From Coemansia sp. RSA 1804 (Eukaryota; Kickxellomycota; Kickxellomycetes; Kickxellales; Kickxellaceae): a stretch of DNA of 18,492 bases. The stretch spans positions 1-18,492 of the forward strand of contig JANBTH010000388.1 in NCBI GenBank assembly GCA_027578815.1, written 5' to 3'. The position numbers were made by a program, and so were the translations under genes. The first letter of the stretch is position 1. Each line of letters starts with the position of its first letter. Below, one piece after another: positions 17,901-18,492 of the stretch. The notes under the pieces were generated by a model that saw only the letters and a program-made list of their open reading frames with translations, did not search any database and was not told the origin of the DNA.

Positions 17901-18492
17901 GTGGATGTTTCTTGCCTCTTTCGCTTAATACCCTTTTTTCTTTCATCACTACACCGCAGCTAAAGTCTTTCTTGTCTCCTCTACATTCTACTAATCCCGC
18001 TAATACCTGTTCCTGTTTATGCCAACAATACATTCGCCATTTTAAAGACTTTATATCCCTTCCTACACTTCCTAATCGCACATATCTGCCGGCTAGCAAT
18101 ACTAATATTGTCCCGGTTCTTCTTTTCTTACGCCCAAAAATATAATAAGCAAAGAGGCTAACTCCTTAATCCCACCTAGTCCACCCATTGTATGCTTTTC
18201 ATTGACATAGTTTGTCAACCAGCTTCATCCGCAGCAGCAACCTCTCTAAGTGCGCAGTTTGCTGCTTCCCTGTCTTTCATCTCTCTCTTTTCTCATATAT
18301 AATTTGTCTCTTCCGCGAAAAAGGCTTCGATAGCTTTGACTCTTATACACCAATTTGCTTTCAATGATCAAAAAACCCACGTTTCTAAAATATTCCTGCA
18401 TCTAATATCGTAATTCCTAAACGGCTCCGATTTGCACCTGCATTATAGCTATAACCAGCTTTTTGCCATTTAAGCAGAAAAAGCCAGAAAAA
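17901..18492 (+). other. Right-edge DNA without a recognisable gene
   Basis: The sequence is pyrimidine-rich on the plus strand, with few ATGs (17905, 18019, 18192, 18364), each followed quickly by a stop. A CT tract and TATATAA at 18296-18302 could be another promoter or more leader/intron. No coding homology is visible. Confidence 0.4.

Noticed and set aside
17905..17928. ATG just after the candidate acceptor at 17900 as the start of the long-leader gene
   Set aside because: The frame closes after seven codons, so it is at most an upstream frame; the main start must be elsewhere.
1..18492. tRNA, rRNA, CRISPR or transposon content
   Set aside because: I saw no B-box with matching A-box and cloverleaf, no rRNA-like stretch, no regularly spaced repeats and no transposase or reverse transcriptase motif anywhere in the window.

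Overview
This window reads as nuclear DNA of a fungus. Six confidently called protein genes are compact, GC-rich in their codons and separated by AT-rich spacers. Introns are few, spliceosomal and mostly near the 5' end of the gene. Four products match conserved eukaryotic families closely along their length: the cohesin regulator Pds5, the NatA auxiliary subunit Naa15/Nat1, the Hsp90 co-chaperone Sti1/Hop, and CFAP20/Bug22. A fifth is a prenylated ubiquitin-like UBL3/MUB protein. UBL3 and CFAP20 are, as far as I recall, absent from Saccharomyces, so an early-diverging lineage is more likely than a budding yeast. Kickxellomycotina (Coemansia-like) is my best guess from gene style alone, and I hold it loosely.

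Layout, left to right. Positions 1-81 hold the probable first codons of a minus-strand gene with an RGG-rich N-terminus, cut by the window edge. PDS5 (556-4417, minus, 2 exons) and NAA15 (5199-7803, plus, 2 exons) are head to head across a 781 bp promoter region with an ACGCGT (MCB-like) site and an inverted CCAAT pair. NAA15 converges on a gene for a secreted low-complexity Gly/Asn/Tyr- and Val/Thr/Gln-rich protein (7971-8852, minus). A 1.3 kb spacer without a recognisable gene follows. The UBL3-like gene (10196-11166, minus) has a small second exon, reached across a 476 bp intron, that carries the CIIL prenylation box. It is head to head with STI1 (11791-13654, plus, 2 exons, first exon only three codons). 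CFAP20 (14147-14719, plus) follows in tandem.

The last 3.7 kb carries no recognisable coding sequence, but it is not featureless. A clear TATA box (15875) and a pyrimidine tract are followed by about 1.37 kb with not one ATG on the plus strand, while the reverse triplet CAT occurs about 28 times. That is the signature of a very long 5' leader scanned by ribosomes, presumably of a gene whose coding part lies beyond the right edge. A GTAAGC donor at 17114, a strong polypyrimidine-CTAG acceptor at 17900, and a diverged tandem repeat between them suggest a leader intron.

The genes do not form one pathway. Common themes are housekeeping chromosome biology (PDS5), co-translational protein modification (NAA15) and protein folding (STI1). 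The points most worth following up are the ATG-free leader, the hidden CAAX exon of the UBL3 gene, CFAP20 in what may be a non-flagellated fungus, and the unrecognised secreted protein.
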